From Bin55 sp965199895 (GTDB taxonomy: Bacteria > Pseudomonadota > Gammaproteobacteria > Pseudomonadales > Azotimanducaceae): a DNA stretch of 64,000 bases. Within the stretch, counting starts at the first letter, position 1. Each line of letters starts with the position of its first letter. The DNA lies in NCBI GenBank assembly GCA_965199895.1, contig CBDATJ010000011.1:18384-82383 (forward strand), written 5' to 3'. The notes under the pieces were generated by a model. The model saw nothing but the letters and a program-made list of their open reading frames with translations, did not search any database and was not told the origin of the DNA. Below, piece after piece: positions 1 through 8,926 of this stretch. The position numbers and the translations under genes were made by a program.

Positions 1-249
1 GCGGGTTTAGCAGACCATAAGATTGCACAGCAGGTCGTCGGTGGAGTTAGCACCCGTTTGAACTCACAATCCTACAATGGTGCTAGCTTGATTGGCTTAG
101 ATGGTGTCGTAATTAAGAGTCACGGTCGAACTGATAGGGTGGGGATTGGTGCTGCACTAAAGCTCGCTCAACTAGAAGTATCTGCTGGAGTTCCTAAGAG
201 ACTCAGTGCTCATTTTTTGAAATTGGAGAAGGAGAAAAGACATTCTTGA
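1..249 (+). CDS. plsX: Phosphate acyltransferase PlsX, C-terminal fragment
   Basis: The frame is open from base 1 to a TGA at 247-249 and gives the last 82 residues of a longer protein whose start lies outside the window. The segment YNGASLIGLDGVVIKSHG matches the conserved C-terminal end of PlsX, which makes acyl-phosphate from acyl-ACP for phospholipid synthesis. Its stop overlaps the start of fabD, so it heads the fatty-acid operon. In most gammaproteobacteria fabH follows plsX; here fabD follows directly. Identity rests on this short tail and on context. Confidence 0.88.
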   Translation, partial: AGLADHKIAQQVVGGVSTRLNSQSYNGASLIGLDGVVIKSHGRTDRVGIGAALKLAQLEVSAGVPKRLSAHFLKLEKEKRHS

Positions 250-1166
250 AAACTGCCTTTATGTTTCCTGGTCAAGGTTCTCAGTCAGTTGGTATGTTTG
301 CAGACTTGAGTGAATTGGGGAGTAGCATTGAGGATCGATTAGCACAAGCTTCGGATTTGATTGATGTAGACTTGGTAGACATCGTGAGAAACGGTCCCGC
401 GGAGCTGCTTAACCAAACTGCGAATACCCAACCCGCTCTGTTGGCAGGTTCTTTCGGTCTGTTTGAATTATTTCAAGACAAATGTCACTCTAAACCGGAT
501 GTGATGGCAGGACATAGCTTGGGAGAATACACAGCCTTGACTGCCAGTGGTGCTCTGGAGTTTGAAACTGCCATCCAACTAGTTCGACGACGGGGTGAAC
601 TGATGCAAGAGGCAGTTCCTATCGGCCATGGTGCCATGGCAGCGGTTCTCGGTTTGGATGACGATCAGCTTCGTGAAGTGTGTGATAGTGTGGATGGAAC
701 GGTCTCTCCCGCAAACTTCAATTCCCCAGGTCAGATCGTGATCGCAGGAGAAAAGAGTGCTGTGGAGGCTGCGTCGGAACGATGTACTGCAAAGGGTGCA
801 TCAAGAGTCATTCCAATCGATGTCAGTGTGCCCAGTCACTGTCCTTTGATGGACTCTGCTGCGGACAAATTTTCAGAGGTGCTTGCTGCAACCACAATCA
901 CACCTCCGTCGATCCCTATCTTTCAAAACGTCGACACAAAGCCCACGCAAGATGCGGATGTTATTCGCGAGAAACTAGCAGCTCAGCTGAATTCACCTGT
1001 TTTGTGGCATCAAAGCGTTCATGCGATGGCGCAAACGGGAATTGACACGTTTATTGAGTGTGGTCCGGGCAAAATACTCACCGGATTGATGCGTCGAATT
1101 GATCGTTCACTGAGTGCAACTGCGGTCGGTGATTTAAGAGGATTTACGAAAATGGTGGAATCATGA
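246..1166 (+). CDS. fabD: Malonyl-CoA:ACP transacylase
   Basis: FabD moves malonyl groups from CoA to ACP to supply chain extension. The 306-residue protein has the N-terminal FPGQGSQ motif, the nucleophile motif GHSLGEY (Ser91) and the later SVPSHCPLM segment carrying the active-site His. Length is normal for the family. The start is TTG at 246, overlapping the plsX stop (TTGA). An ATG five codons in (MFPGQGSQ) would leave no room for the usual residues before FPGQGSQ. The 3' end overlaps fabG by four bases, indicating translational coupling. Confidence 0.97.
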   Translation: MKTAFMFPGQGSQSVGMFADLSELGSSIEDRLAQASDLIDVDLVDIVRNGPAELLNQTANTQPALLAGSFGLFELFQDKCHSKPDVMAGHSLGEYTALTASGALEFETAIQLVRRRGELMQEAVPIGHGAMAAVLGLDDDQLREVCDSVDGTVSPANFNSPGQIVIAGEKSAVEAASERCTAKGASRVIPIDVSVPSHCPLMDSAADKFSEVLAATTITPPSIPIFQNVDTKPTQDADVIREKLAAQLNSPVLWHQSVHAMAQTGIDTFIECGPGKILTGLMRRIDRSLSATAVGDLRGFTKMVES

Positions 1167-1891
1167 GTGAGCGAACTGCAATGGTCACCGGAGCGAGTCG
1201 TGGGATTGGCGCAGCGATTGCTTCTAGATTAACCCAAGCAGGATTTCTTGTCATAGGAACAGCAACTTCAGAATCGGGAGCAGAATCCATCTCTCAATTT
1301 TTGGGCGATCAAGGGATAGGTATGCCATTGAGATTGCAAGACAGTGATTCAATCACTGCTGCTATGAAACATGTGGCTGAACTCGGACGCTCGATTGATG
1401 TGTTGGTCAACAACGCTGGTATGACACGAGATACCCTGTTGCTTCGCATGTCTGATGCAATGTGGACTGAAGTGGTGGAGGCCAACTTAAATGGCATGTT
1501 CCGCGTGACCAAAGCAGTTTTGAGAGGCATGATGAAAAACCGTTGGGGACGCATCATCAATCTCAGTTCTGTGGTTGCACGTTCCGGAAATCCTGGTCAA
1601 GCAAACTATGCGGCATCTAAAGCAGGAATCGAAGGATTTACTCGTGCCATGGCACAAGAAGTGGCGAGTAGGAACATTACAGTCAATTGTGTCGCACCGG
1701 GATTTATTGAAACAGATATGACTGCTGGGTTACCCGAATCGGTTCAAGAAGAGTTCAAATCACGTATCCCAATGGGGCGAATGGGCACTGCCGATGATGT
1801 TGCTGGTGTCGTTGAATTTCTGGTGAGCGACCAAGCAAACTATATCACAGCTCAGACCATAGGTGTGAACGGTGGCCTGCTCGCTAACTGA
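1163..1891 (+). CDS. fabG: 3-oxoacyl-ACP reductase
   Basis: FabG is the NADPH-dependent reductase of the elongation cycle. The 242-residue short-chain dehydrogenase has the cofactor motif TGASRGIG (residues 9-16), NNAG (83-86), and a catalytic Ser136, Tyr149 and Lys153 in LSS and YAASK. The end, IGVNGGLLAN, resembles the usual VNGGMYM tail. Its ATG sits in the fabD stop (ATGA). A gap of about 90 bases separates it from acpP; that gap includes a 12-base perfect palindrome at 1929-1940 of unknown role. Confidence 0.97.
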   Translation: MSERTAMVTGASRGIGAAIASRLTQAGFLVIGTATSESGAESISQFLGDQGIGMPLRLQDSDSITAAMKHVAELGRSIDVLVNNAGMTRDTLLLRMSDAMWTEVVEANLNGMFRVTKAVLRGMMKNRWGRIINLSSVVARSGNPGQANYAASKAGIEGFTRAMAQEVASRNITVNCVAPGFIETDMTAGLPESVQEEFKSRIPMGRMGTADDVAGVVEFLVSDQANYITAQTIGVNGGLLAN

Positions 1892-1984
1892 AATAGGAAT
1901 AAATATCCATAAAATACCCAGCTCACTGTTCGTGCACGAATAGTATCCTTTCGTTTACATCGAGATACGGAGACAAAAATACGA

Positions 1985-2236
1985 ATGAGTTCTATTGAAG
2001 ACCGCGTAAAGAGACTGATCGCTGAACAACTCAAGAGCGAGTTGGCTGATGTCACAGATAAAGCATCGCTTATGGACGATCTCGGTGCTGATTCACTGGA
2101 CACCGTTGAATTAGTGATGGCCCTTGAAGAGGAATTCGAGACCGAAATCCCCGACGAGGACGCAGAAAACATTACCACAGTCAAAGAGGTAATCGACTAC
2201 ATCAAGAAACATGTAGGAGATGACTCAGACAATTAA
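1985..2236 (+). CDS. acpP: Acyl carrier protein
   Basis: This acidic 83-residue protein carries the growing acyl chain on a 4'-phosphopantetheine arm. The attachment motif GADSLDTVE contains the modified Ser37, followed by the family motif ALEEEFETEIPDEDAE. Helical layout and length are standard. An AT-rich leader with GGAGA precedes the ATG by about 10 bases. It stands alone between two short spacers, consistent with the extra expression that acpP usually needs. Confidence 0.98.
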   Translation: MSSIEDRVKRLIAEQLKSELADVTDKASLMDDLGADSLDTVELVMALEEEFETEIPDEDAENITTVKEVIDYIKKHVGDDSDN

Positions 2237-2320
2237 TACTCATGCAAATCAATTTCGATTAGCATGACTATTAGTTTGATGATCTCAACAACACCGAGCT
2301 CTCTAGGGGGGTCTGTGTAG

Positions 2321-3553
2321 ATGACTCGGAAACGTGTTGTTGTTACCGGTATGGGTGTGATCACTCCCATTGGTCACAGCGTCGATGAATTGTGGAGTAA
2401 TTCGCTCAAGGGGGTAAGCGGAGTTTCCCATATTGATGCGTTTGATACTTCCAATCATCGGGTCAAAATCGGTGCTGGAATTAAAAACTTTGATCCTGCT
2501 GAATATATGGATCCAAAGGATGCAAGGCGTTACGACGAATTTATTCAAATTGGTTGCGCTGCTGCAGTGCAAGCTGTTCGCCAAGCGGGTATCGAACAAT
2601 ACTCCCACCCTAATCGGGTAGGGGTAGCTATAGGATCGGGTATCGGTGGAATTCGAACCATCTGTGCTCAAAACGAACTCTTGCAAAATCGAGGTCCGAG
2701 ACGAGTATCTCCGTTCTTTATTCCTGCTAGCATTGCCAACATGATATCGGGCCTTGTGTCCATTGACTATGGTTTCAAGGGCCCGAATATTTCCATAGTC
2801 ACCGCTTGTACAACCGGGGCTCACAACATCGGCTTTGGTGTGCGTATGATTCAGCATGGAGATGCTGATGTGATGGTGGCCGGGGGAGCTGAATGGTCCA
2901 CTGCACCCGTTTCGGTTGCAGGATTCTCAGCTATGCGTGCACTGTCGACACGAAATGATGACCCCGAAAAGGCGAGTAGACCTTGGGATAGAGACAGAGA
3001 TGGCTTTGTGTTGGGTGATGGTGCTGGTGTTCTAGTTTTGGAATCTTATGAGAGTGCAAGTACCCGTGGTGCTGATATCCTTGCTGAAGTGAGAGGTTTT
3101 GGTATGAGTGCGGACGCACATCACATCACCGGCCCTCCAGAGAACGGGGAGGGTGCAGTGCAATCGATGAGAAATGCATTAGCTGATGCGCAAATTTCAA
3201 CCGATCAGATCCAATATGTGAATGCACACGGTACGTCTACTCCACTGGGTGATGTTGTCGAAGCTAGAGCTATCAAATCGGTATTTGGTGCAGACACCAA
3301 AGTGATGGTGAGTTCAACTAAATCCATGGTTGGACATCTATTGGGAGCTGCGGGTGCTGTCGAATCGATCATTTCGATTTTGGTGACACGCGACAATCAC
3401 ATCCCACCCACAATCAATTTAGAAGACCCAGACGATGAATGCGACTTAGATTTCGTTCCTGGCACAGCCAGAGAAGCCACAGTCAACATGGCTCTGAGCA
3501 ATTCGTTTGGTTTTGGTGGAACTAACGGCACCGTAATCTTCAGCCAAGTTTAA
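2321..3553 (+). CDS. fabF: Beta-ketoacyl-ACP synthase II
   Basis: FabF condenses malonyl-ACP with acyl-ACP. The 410-residue thiolase-fold protein has the nucleophile Cys163 in TACTTGAHN, His303 in NAHGTSTPLGD and His339 in VGHLLGAAG, giving the Cys-His-His triad of elongating synthases. It ends with the FGFGGTNG loop. A run of six G just upstream (about 2306-2311) is the nearest candidate ribosome-binding sequence. With no fabH visible here, chain initiation must rely on a gene elsewhere or on another route. Confidence 0.97.
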   Translation: MTRKRVVVTGMGVITPIGHSVDELWSNSLKGVSGVSHIDAFDTSNHRVKIGAGIKNFDPAEYMDPKDARRYDEFIQIGCAAAVQAVRQAGIEQYSHPNRVGVAIGSGIGGIRTICAQNELLQNRGPRRVSPFFIPASIANMISGLVSIDYGFKGPNISIVTACTTGAHNIGFGVRMIQHGDADVMVAGGAEWSTAPVSVAGFSAMRALSTRNDDPEKASRPWDRDRDGFVLGDGAGVLVLESYESASTRGADILAEVRGFGMSADAHHITGPPENGEGAVQSMRNALADAQISTDQIQYVNAHGTSTPLGDVVEARAIKSVFGADTKVMVSSTKSMVGHLLGAAGAVESIISILVTRDNHIPPTINLEDPDDECDLDFVPGTAREATVNMALSNSFGFGGTNGTVIFSQV

Positions 3554-3555
3554 CC

Positions 3556-4581
3556 GTGTCGGTCAAAACTAGGTCACGACTGATCATGATGTTGGTTGTC
3601 TTGTTCACCTTCGTTGGTGTGGCAGTGATCTGTCATATTCAGATGTGGCTAAACCAAACCTACACGCCCACCCAACCTATCGCCTTCGTAGTGAGTGAAG
3701 GGGACACTTTCTCTGAAGTTGCAGAAAAACTTCAAACCTTCGGTTTGGTCGACAATTTACTGTACTTCAAACTCTATGCCTCCTTTCGAGGTAGTACCGA
3801 ATCGATTCAAGCAGGTGAGTATTTATTTGAAGAAGAATATTCCCCAAGTGATGTGCTGAACAAGTTGGTGCAAGGTGCAGTCGTCAGCTATTCGGTAACC
3901 CTAATCGAAGGCGGTACATATCAAGATTTTCTGAATACACTCAACAATGCGCCCAATCTAGAATTTGATGTAGAGCACTGCATAGTTGAAATTGCTTTGG
4001 ATTGTTTAGATATCTCAGATTGGTCAGACTACGCACCTACGTCTCATGGTGAGGGGTGGTTGTATCCCGACACTTACTATTATGATTCGAATACTCGTGC
4101 ATCCCAGGTCTTGGTGACCACTCACGAAAAGATGCTGAATCAATTACAAATGGCGTGGGATAACCGAATAGAAGCAGTCAAATTTGAAAATTTCTACCAA
4201 TTGCTGACGCTAGCTTCGATAATCGAAAAAGAATCCAGCGTGGAAGATGAACGAAATCGTATCAGTGGAGTATTCACTCGTCGATTAGACCTTGGGATGA
4301 GGTTACAGACTGATCCGACAATCATTTACTCGCTGGGCGAAGCGTTTGACGGGAACCTTACTCGGGAGCACTTGCGAACCGACACATCCTATAACACTTA
4401 CACACGTCATGGGCTTCCACCCACTCCGATCTCCAACCCTAGTACTCGGTCTCTTGAAGCAGCGGCTCAACCGGCTGAAGGCGACGAACTTTACTTTGTC
4501 GCACGTGGAGATGGCACTAGTGAGTTCTCAAGAACTCTAGAACAGCACAACATCGCAGTTCGCAAGTATCAGTTAGACTGA
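3556..4581 (+). CDS. mltG: Endolytic murein transglycosylase MltG
   Basis: MltG is an inner-membrane lytic transglycosylase that cuts nascent glycan strands and may set their length. The 341-residue protein has one N-terminal membrane segment (about residues 9-27), a LysM-like region, EGWLYPDTY (166-174) and the catalytic motif ASIIEKES with Glu224. The later signature TDPTIIYSLG and HGLPPTPISNP are also present. The start is GTG, two bases after the fabF stop. The usual neighbour pabC is absent between fabF and this gene. Confidence 0.95.
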   Translation: MSVKTRSRLIMMLVVLFTFVGVAVICHIQMWLNQTYTPTQPIAFVVSEGDTFSEVAEKLQTFGLVDNLLYFKLYASFRGSTESIQAGEYLFEEEYSPSDVLNKLVQGAVVSYSVTLIEGGTYQDFLNTLNNAPNLEFDVEHCIVEIALDCLDISDWSDYAPTSHGEGWLYPDTYYYDSNTRASQVLVTTHEKMLNQLQMAWDNRIEAVKFENFYQLLTLASIIEKESSVEDERNRISGVFTRRLDLGMRLQTDPTIIYSLGEAFDGNLTREHLRTDTSYNTYTRHGLPPTPISNPSTRSLEAAAQPAEGDELYFVARGDGTSEFSRTLEQHNIAVRKYQLD

Positions 4582-4593
4582 TATGATCGGCAT

Positions 4594-5220
4594 ATGAAAT
4601 GGGGCAAATTCATCACTCTTGAGGGGATCGACGGAGTCGGAAAGAGTACTCTAGTTCCCTATCTCGAAGATGCTCTCGCCCAAAAAGGGATACCGACCAT
4701 TCACACTCGTGAACCTGGTGGTACCAAATTAGCTGAAGCCATTCGAGCACTTCTACTTGGTGCTTGGCGTGAAAATCTGAATGCGCAAACTGAGCTATTA
4801 CTGATGTTTGCAGCACGATCTCAACACGTCACCGAGTTCATAGTGCCCCACTTGCAAGAGGGAGAGTGGGTGCTTTGTGAACGTTTTTCTGATGCTTCAC
4901 TAGCCTATCAAGGACAAGCGCGTGGTATTCCCGACGAGTACATTCACACTTTGCAAGATTTGATTCATCCCGACTGTTACCCTGACTTAACTTTATACCT
5001 TGACATCGACATCAAATCGGCATGGAAACGTCGAAAAGACCGAAAAGAAGATCGATTTGAGCGCGAAAGCTACGAGTTCTTCTCTGAGGCACGAGAGTGC
5101 TATCAAGAATTGGCACGCACCCAAGACCATATACACCAAATTGATGCAACTCAATCTATAGACGAAGTTGCTCGTGAATCCATCAACGTGGTGCTGGAAT
5201 TCGTAGAAAAATCACAGTGA
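4594..5220 (+). CDS. tmk: Thymidylate kinase
   Basis: This enzyme phosphorylates dTMP to dTDP. The 208-residue protein has the P-loop GIDGVGKST (residues 11-19), the TREPGGT motif, the substrate motif CERFSDASLAYQG and an Arg/Lys-rich lid. The order mltG-tmk-holB is the classic gammaproteobacterial arrangement. Its TGA stop overlaps the GTG start of holB. Confidence 0.97.
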   Translation: MKWGKFITLEGIDGVGKSTLVPYLEDALAQKGIPTIHTREPGGTKLAEAIRALLLGAWRENLNAQTELLLMFAARSQHVTEFIVPHLQEGEWVLCERFSDASLAYQGQARGIPDEYIHTLQDLIHPDCYPDLTLYLDIDIKSAWKRRKDRKEDRFERESYEFFSEARECYQELARTQDHIHQIDATQSIDEVARESINVVLEFVEKSQ

Positions 5221-6131
5221 CTGAAACCGTACCGTGGATTGAACGCTGTGTTCAGAATCTTGCTCAAAACAACTTTTTTGAACGATTACCACCGGGAGTG
5301 TTGATCGATGCACAACCGTATTGGGGTGTTGAAGAGTTAGCCGTTCAAATGGTGCAACGAATCGTGGGGATGAAGGGAGATCCTCGTCTCGTACCACACT
5401 CCGATGTCTTGTGGGTCAAACCAGAAGAGACACAACTCAAAGTTAATCAAATACGTGATGCGATCTACTATGCTCATCTATCAGCTCAGGTCGCATCTAG
5501 AAAAGTGATTGTTCTAGACGGATTGGAACATGCGAGTATCGAAGCGTCCAACGCTCTTCTGAAGTCTCTCGAAGAACCACCTGCTACGTCTCATTGGTTG
5601 TTAATCAGTACCGCGTTTGATCGTTTGTTACCAACCATAAGGAGTCGATGTCAGCGGGTACGGTTGGTTCCGGGTCCAGAGAAAGAAATCACCAATTGGC
5701 TGTTAGCTCAGGGAATCCCAGAGCATGATTTACCCCATGCCATGGTTGAATACGGTGGGGCACCGTATGCGATTTTGAATGCTCTACAAGCAGAACAGCA
5801 GTCGCTCAGAGCAGTGCTATTGCAAGTATGGAAGCAACCCGCTCTTGATCTGTCGGTAGTCAACGAATTTAAGAATCATGATTTGGATGATCTGTTGGTG
5901 CGCTGGATGCGAATCACCCAGCGTATGCTTGGTAACCGCTTTACTCTAGTAGCATACGAATTCTGGGATGAACTGGTTGCAACTCGACGCGCCATTCACT
6001 ATCAAACCCATCCCAATCCTATGCTGCAATTAGAACGTCTATTGATTTTGTGGTCCAGACTAGGACCGACCGCTCAACTGCGTAAGCGGTATGTTAAAGT
6101 AGATCTAACTGAGCCTCCACCTCACGAGTGA
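5217..6131 (+). CDS. holB: DNA polymerase III delta-prime subunit
   Basis: Delta-prime is the non-ATPase clamp-loader subunit. The 304-residue protein retains the SLEEPPATSHW segment and the RSRCQRV (sensor/SRC-like) motif but has no intact Walker A, as is usual for delta-prime. It lacks the Cys-rich zinc module of longer relatives. It starts with GTG inside the tmk stop. Its last 38 bases overlap the 3' end of convergent pepQ. Confidence 0.9.
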   Translation: MTETVPWIERCVQNLAQNNFFERLPPGVLIDAQPYWGVEELAVQMVQRIVGMKGDPRLVPHSDVLWVKPEETQLKVNQIRDAIYYAHLSAQVASRKVIVLDGLEHASIEASNALLKSLEEPPATSHWLLISTAFDRLLPTIRSRCQRVRLVPGPEKEITNWLLAQGIPEHDLPHAMVEYGGAPYAILNALQAEQQSLRAVLLQVWKQPALDLSVVNEFKNHDLDDLLVRWMRITQRMLGNRFTLVAYEFWDELVATRRAIHYQTHPNPMLQLERLLILWSRLGPTAQLRKRYVKVDLTEPPPHE

Positions 6132-7428
6132 TGTTTCTCACTCCACCTTCATGGACGAAGACATTGTCTTCGATGCGAACACCACCATAGGGCATTAACT
6201 CCTCAACCTTAGACCAGTCTACATCTTTGTGGCCGCGAATCTTGTCTAACAAGAGGGGAATAAAGTAGACTCCTGGTTCTACCGTGAAGACCATGTCTGG
6301 TTCTATGTGCCGTATCAGTCTCAGCGAAGGGAATCTATCCGGAGGTTGTCCCTTATTGCCTTCAAGATCAACTATGTGTCCGCCTACATCATGGGTTTGC
6401 AGCCCTATGAGGTGTCCGGTACCGTGTGGGTAGAACACATCGGTTAGCTCCTGTTCGAACGCAGATTCCGGAGTGCAAGTCAAGACTCCTTGGCTATGCA
6501 GAACACGACCCATCGCTAAATGTGCGGCTTCATGAAGCTCAGAGAACTCTTTAAAACTACTGATCTTGTTAACTAATTGTTGTTGCTCATCATCCACCAA
6601 ACCCACAAGGTCTGCAAACACATCAAATTGACGATTGCTGTACGTCCGGGTGATGTCTGAGTGATAACACCAGCTCTTGGCTCCCGCATCGATCAACAAG
6701 CTGAGGTGTTTTTTGGGAGGTTCTCGGTCATAAAGGTTGTAGTGCAGTGTCCTACCGTGGGTGTTCAGGGCTACGATGTTGGGGTAAGGGAGTTCAACAT
6801 ATAACTGGTTGGTTTTGGCAAGGTAGTCAGCATTGATTTCAAACTCACTCTTTTTGTACCTAAACCCCCTATAGGCAGCACGATGACCTTTTAACGCTCT
6901 TTCGGTGGATTGCTCGATCTGAGTAATTTCAAATTCAGTTTTGTACGCTCGCAGATACGCCAGTTGATTGAAAAAAGTTTCAGAAGGAATCTCGACATTC
7001 TCTTGGTCTGCATAGGTGGCTTGATGAGGTCCAACCATCGCAACTCGAGAATATTCAGATAGGTGTTGAACACATGCAGATTCGAGTGCATCAACAGTTT
7101 TGTAGACTTCGCACTCCAGGACGCGGGTTAAATGAGAGGGGACTTCAGAGGGAATGTACCAGAAATCGTCCGGACAGTACCAGAGTAGTCGCGGTTTTCG
7201 TTTGAGATCGAACAGCAATACACAAGCTACGCTCTGTTCGGACACCGTCCATTGCAAAAAGTAGGGGTTGGCATGAAACGGCGATGTTTGATCATCATCG
7301 TAGTAGAGTGTATCTGATCCAGCATAAATCAAGGCGCACTCATACGAGTTCCGTTCTAGAAGCATTGACCATCGAGTGGAAACGACATTCAAATGTTCGC
7401 GAAATTGAGAGTCATCAAATGGGGTCAT
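6094..7428 (-). CDS. pepQ: Xaa-Pro dipeptidase (prolidase)
   Basis: PepQ hydrolyses dipeptides with C-terminal proline using two metal ions. The 444-residue pita-bread metallopeptidase has all five ligand segments: LLIDAGA and SDITRTY (two Asp), PHGTGHLIG (His), FTVEPGVY (Glu) and GVRIEDNVFV (Glu). Length matches the E. coli enzyme closely. The gene runs toward holB and overlaps its end, so the two mRNAs are antisense over 38 bases. It is divergent from the molybdenum hydroxylase genes. Confidence 0.95.
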   Translation of the reverse strand: MTPFDDSQFREHLNVVSTRWSMLLERNSYECALIYAGSDTLYYDDDQTSPFHANPYFLQWTVSEQSVACVLLFDLKRKPRLLWYCPDDFWYIPSEVPSHLTRVLECEVYKTVDALESACVQHLSEYSRVAMVGPHQATYADQENVEIPSETFFNQLAYLRAYKTEFEITQIEQSTERALKGHRAAYRGFRYKKSEFEINADYLAKTNQLYVELPYPNIVALNTHGRTLHYNLYDREPPKKHLSLLIDAGAKSWCYHSDITRTYSNRQFDVFADLVGLVDDEQQQLVNKISSFKEFSELHEAAHLAMGRVLHSQGVLTCTPESAFEQELTDVFYPHGTGHLIGLQTHDVGGHIVDLEGNKGQPPDRFPSLRLIRHIEPDMVFTVEPGVYFIPLLLDKIRGHKDVDWSKVEELMPYGGVRIEDNVFVHEGGVRNITREVEAQLDLL

Positions 7429-7532
7429 ATTGGGGTTATCTCACTTGGTGATGGTTAGTGTTGCGTGTTTAGTGAGCGGTCAATGATTAAAATTTTAGCC
7501 GGGTTACTTCCGAGTAAATTTATAGCTAAAGA

Positions 7533-8423
7533 ATGGAAAATTACGGATACGTAGCCCCCAGAACGGTCAAAGAAACGCTCTCAATTTTGGGTGATTGTGC
7601 CGTCAAAGGGGAACGCGCACAAATACTCGCCGGAGGGACTGATTTGATTGTACAAATGCGCACAACAGACAAAGCCCCACGGTTGTTGGTGGACATCAAA
7701 CACCTCGTAGAGACCACCGCTGTTGAATTTAATGAAAGTGATGTTTATACCGGCGCAGCAGTTCCGTGCGGTGTGCTGTATGAAAACCAAAAGTTGAAAG
7801 ATCTGTTCCCCGGATTACTCGAATCAGCTGATTTGATCGGTTCGACACAAATTCAAGGTAGAGCGTCTATCGGTGGAAATCTCTGTAATTCATCACCTGC
7901 GGCAGATACCGTTCCAGCGCTGTTTGTCAACGGAGCAGTTTGTGTGATTGCGACTCCTAGTGGAGCAATCAAAGTTCCAGTAGAACGCTTTGTTACTGGG
8001 GTTGGACGAAATTGTCTAGAATCGGATCAATTTTTACTGGGTTTCCGACTCCCACGCCCTCGACCACGCACGGCAGACGGTTATTTGAGGTTTATTCCTC
8101 GTACAGAAATGGATATTGCGGTCGCGAGTGCTGGAGTTTCACTGACGCTGGATGAGGAGGGAACATGCACACACGCTAAGGTCAGTATTGGAGCAGTCGC
8201 TCCAACCGTATTGGATGTACCTGCAGCAGCTCATGCTTTGATCGGTACCAAGTTGGATGACCATTCCATGAAGTTGGCAGCTGATGAATGCAGCAACGCT
8301 GCGTCTCCAATCAACGACAAACGAGGAACGATCACTTATCGCAAGAAAGTTGTTGGAGTCCTGTGCCGCCGAGCTGCACAGCGTGCGTATGAACGAGTCA
8401 GCAGTCGAGATAGAAAAAGGTAG
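7533..8423 (+). CDS. Molybdenum hydroxylase, FAD-binding subunit
   Basis: This is the flavin subunit of a xanthine-dehydrogenase-family enzyme. The 296-residue protein has the FAD motifs AGGTDLIVQM (near residue 34) and IGGNLCNSSPAADT (near 113), then a C-terminal domain. It lacks the 4Fe-4S insertion seen in 4-hydroxybenzoyl-CoA reductase. It is the first gene of a four-gene cluster with iron-sulfur, molybdopterin and MoaD-like genes. The substrate cannot be read from the sequence; CoxM/HcrB-type annotations would be guesses. Confidence 0.9.
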   Translation: MENYGYVAPRTVKETLSILGDCAVKGERAQILAGGTDLIVQMRTTDKAPRLLVDIKHLVETTAVEFNESDVYTGAAVPCGVLYENQKLKDLFPGLLESADLIGSTQIQGRASIGGNLCNSSPAADTVPALFVNGAVCVIATPSGAIKVPVERFVTGVGRNCLESDQFLLGFRLPRPRPRTADGYLRFIPRTEMDIAVASAGVSLTLDEEGTCTHAKVSIGAVAPTVLDVPAAAHALIGTKLDDHSMKLAADECSNAASPINDKRGTITYRKKVVGVLCRRAAQRAYERVSSRDRKR

Positions 8424-8427
8424 ATTC

Positions 8428-8925
8428 ATGGACAAAATTCACGTATCCACACGCGTCAACGATCGACTCCTGGAGGTTCTTTGTGAGCCTCATCAATCTC
8501 TTTTGGATTTACTCCGAGACGAATTGGGTATGACCGGAACTAAAGAAGGATGTGGAACCGGAGATTGTGGCGCATGCAGCGTATTACTCAATAATCGCTT
8601 GGTTTGCTCCTGTTTGGTTCTTGCACCAGAAATCAATGACCAGGAGGTGGTTACCGTAGAGGGAATCTCAGATTCTCAAGAAGGATTGCACATAGTCCAA
8701 CGTAAGTTCTTGGAACACGCAGCCCTCCAGTGTGGCATTTGTACTCCCGGTCTGATAGTCGCATCGAAAGCACTATTGGATAAAAATCCAACACCCGATG
8801 AAACAACGATCCGGTATTGGTTGGCAGGTAATCTCTGTCGATGTACTGGATATGACAAAATTATTCGAGCGGTTCAAGATGCGGTTGATGAATTAGCTCA
8901 AACTCGTGCAGATGAGGAAGTTTGA
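8428..8925 (+). CDS. Molybdenum hydroxylase, 2Fe-2S subunit
   Basis: This 165-residue subunit passes electrons between the molybdenum site and FAD. It has a plant-type cluster motif (CGTGDCGACSVLL plus a distal Cys) and the second all-helical cluster motif (QCGICTPG and LCRCTGY). The longer frame upstream is rejected: the ATG at 8428 has an AAAAGG sequence about 8 bases upstream and gives the normal MDKIHVSTRVND start. The gap to the FAD subunit is four bases, and the stop lies one base before the next start. Confidence 0.92.
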   Translation: MDKIHVSTRVNDRLLEVLCEPHQSLLDLLRDELGMTGTKEGCGTGDCGACSVLLNNRLVCSCLVLAPEINDQEVVTVEGISDSQEGLHIVQRKFLEHAALQCGICTPGLIVASKALLDKNPTPDETTIRYWLAGNLCRCTGYDKIIRAVQDAVDELAQTRADEEV

Positions 8926-8926
8926 A

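Noticed and set aside
782..1045. Frame of 87 codons inside fabD
   Set aside because: It is a Cys-rich shadow frame of fabD with no start signal.
1929..1940. Perfect palindrome TTCGTGCACGAA before acpP
   Set aside because: Short, lacks a loop and T-tract, and could arise by chance; no regulator can be named.
2303..2857. Minus-strand 184-codon frame inside fabF
   Set aside because: Antisense to the clear fabF coding sequence with no ribosome-binding site.
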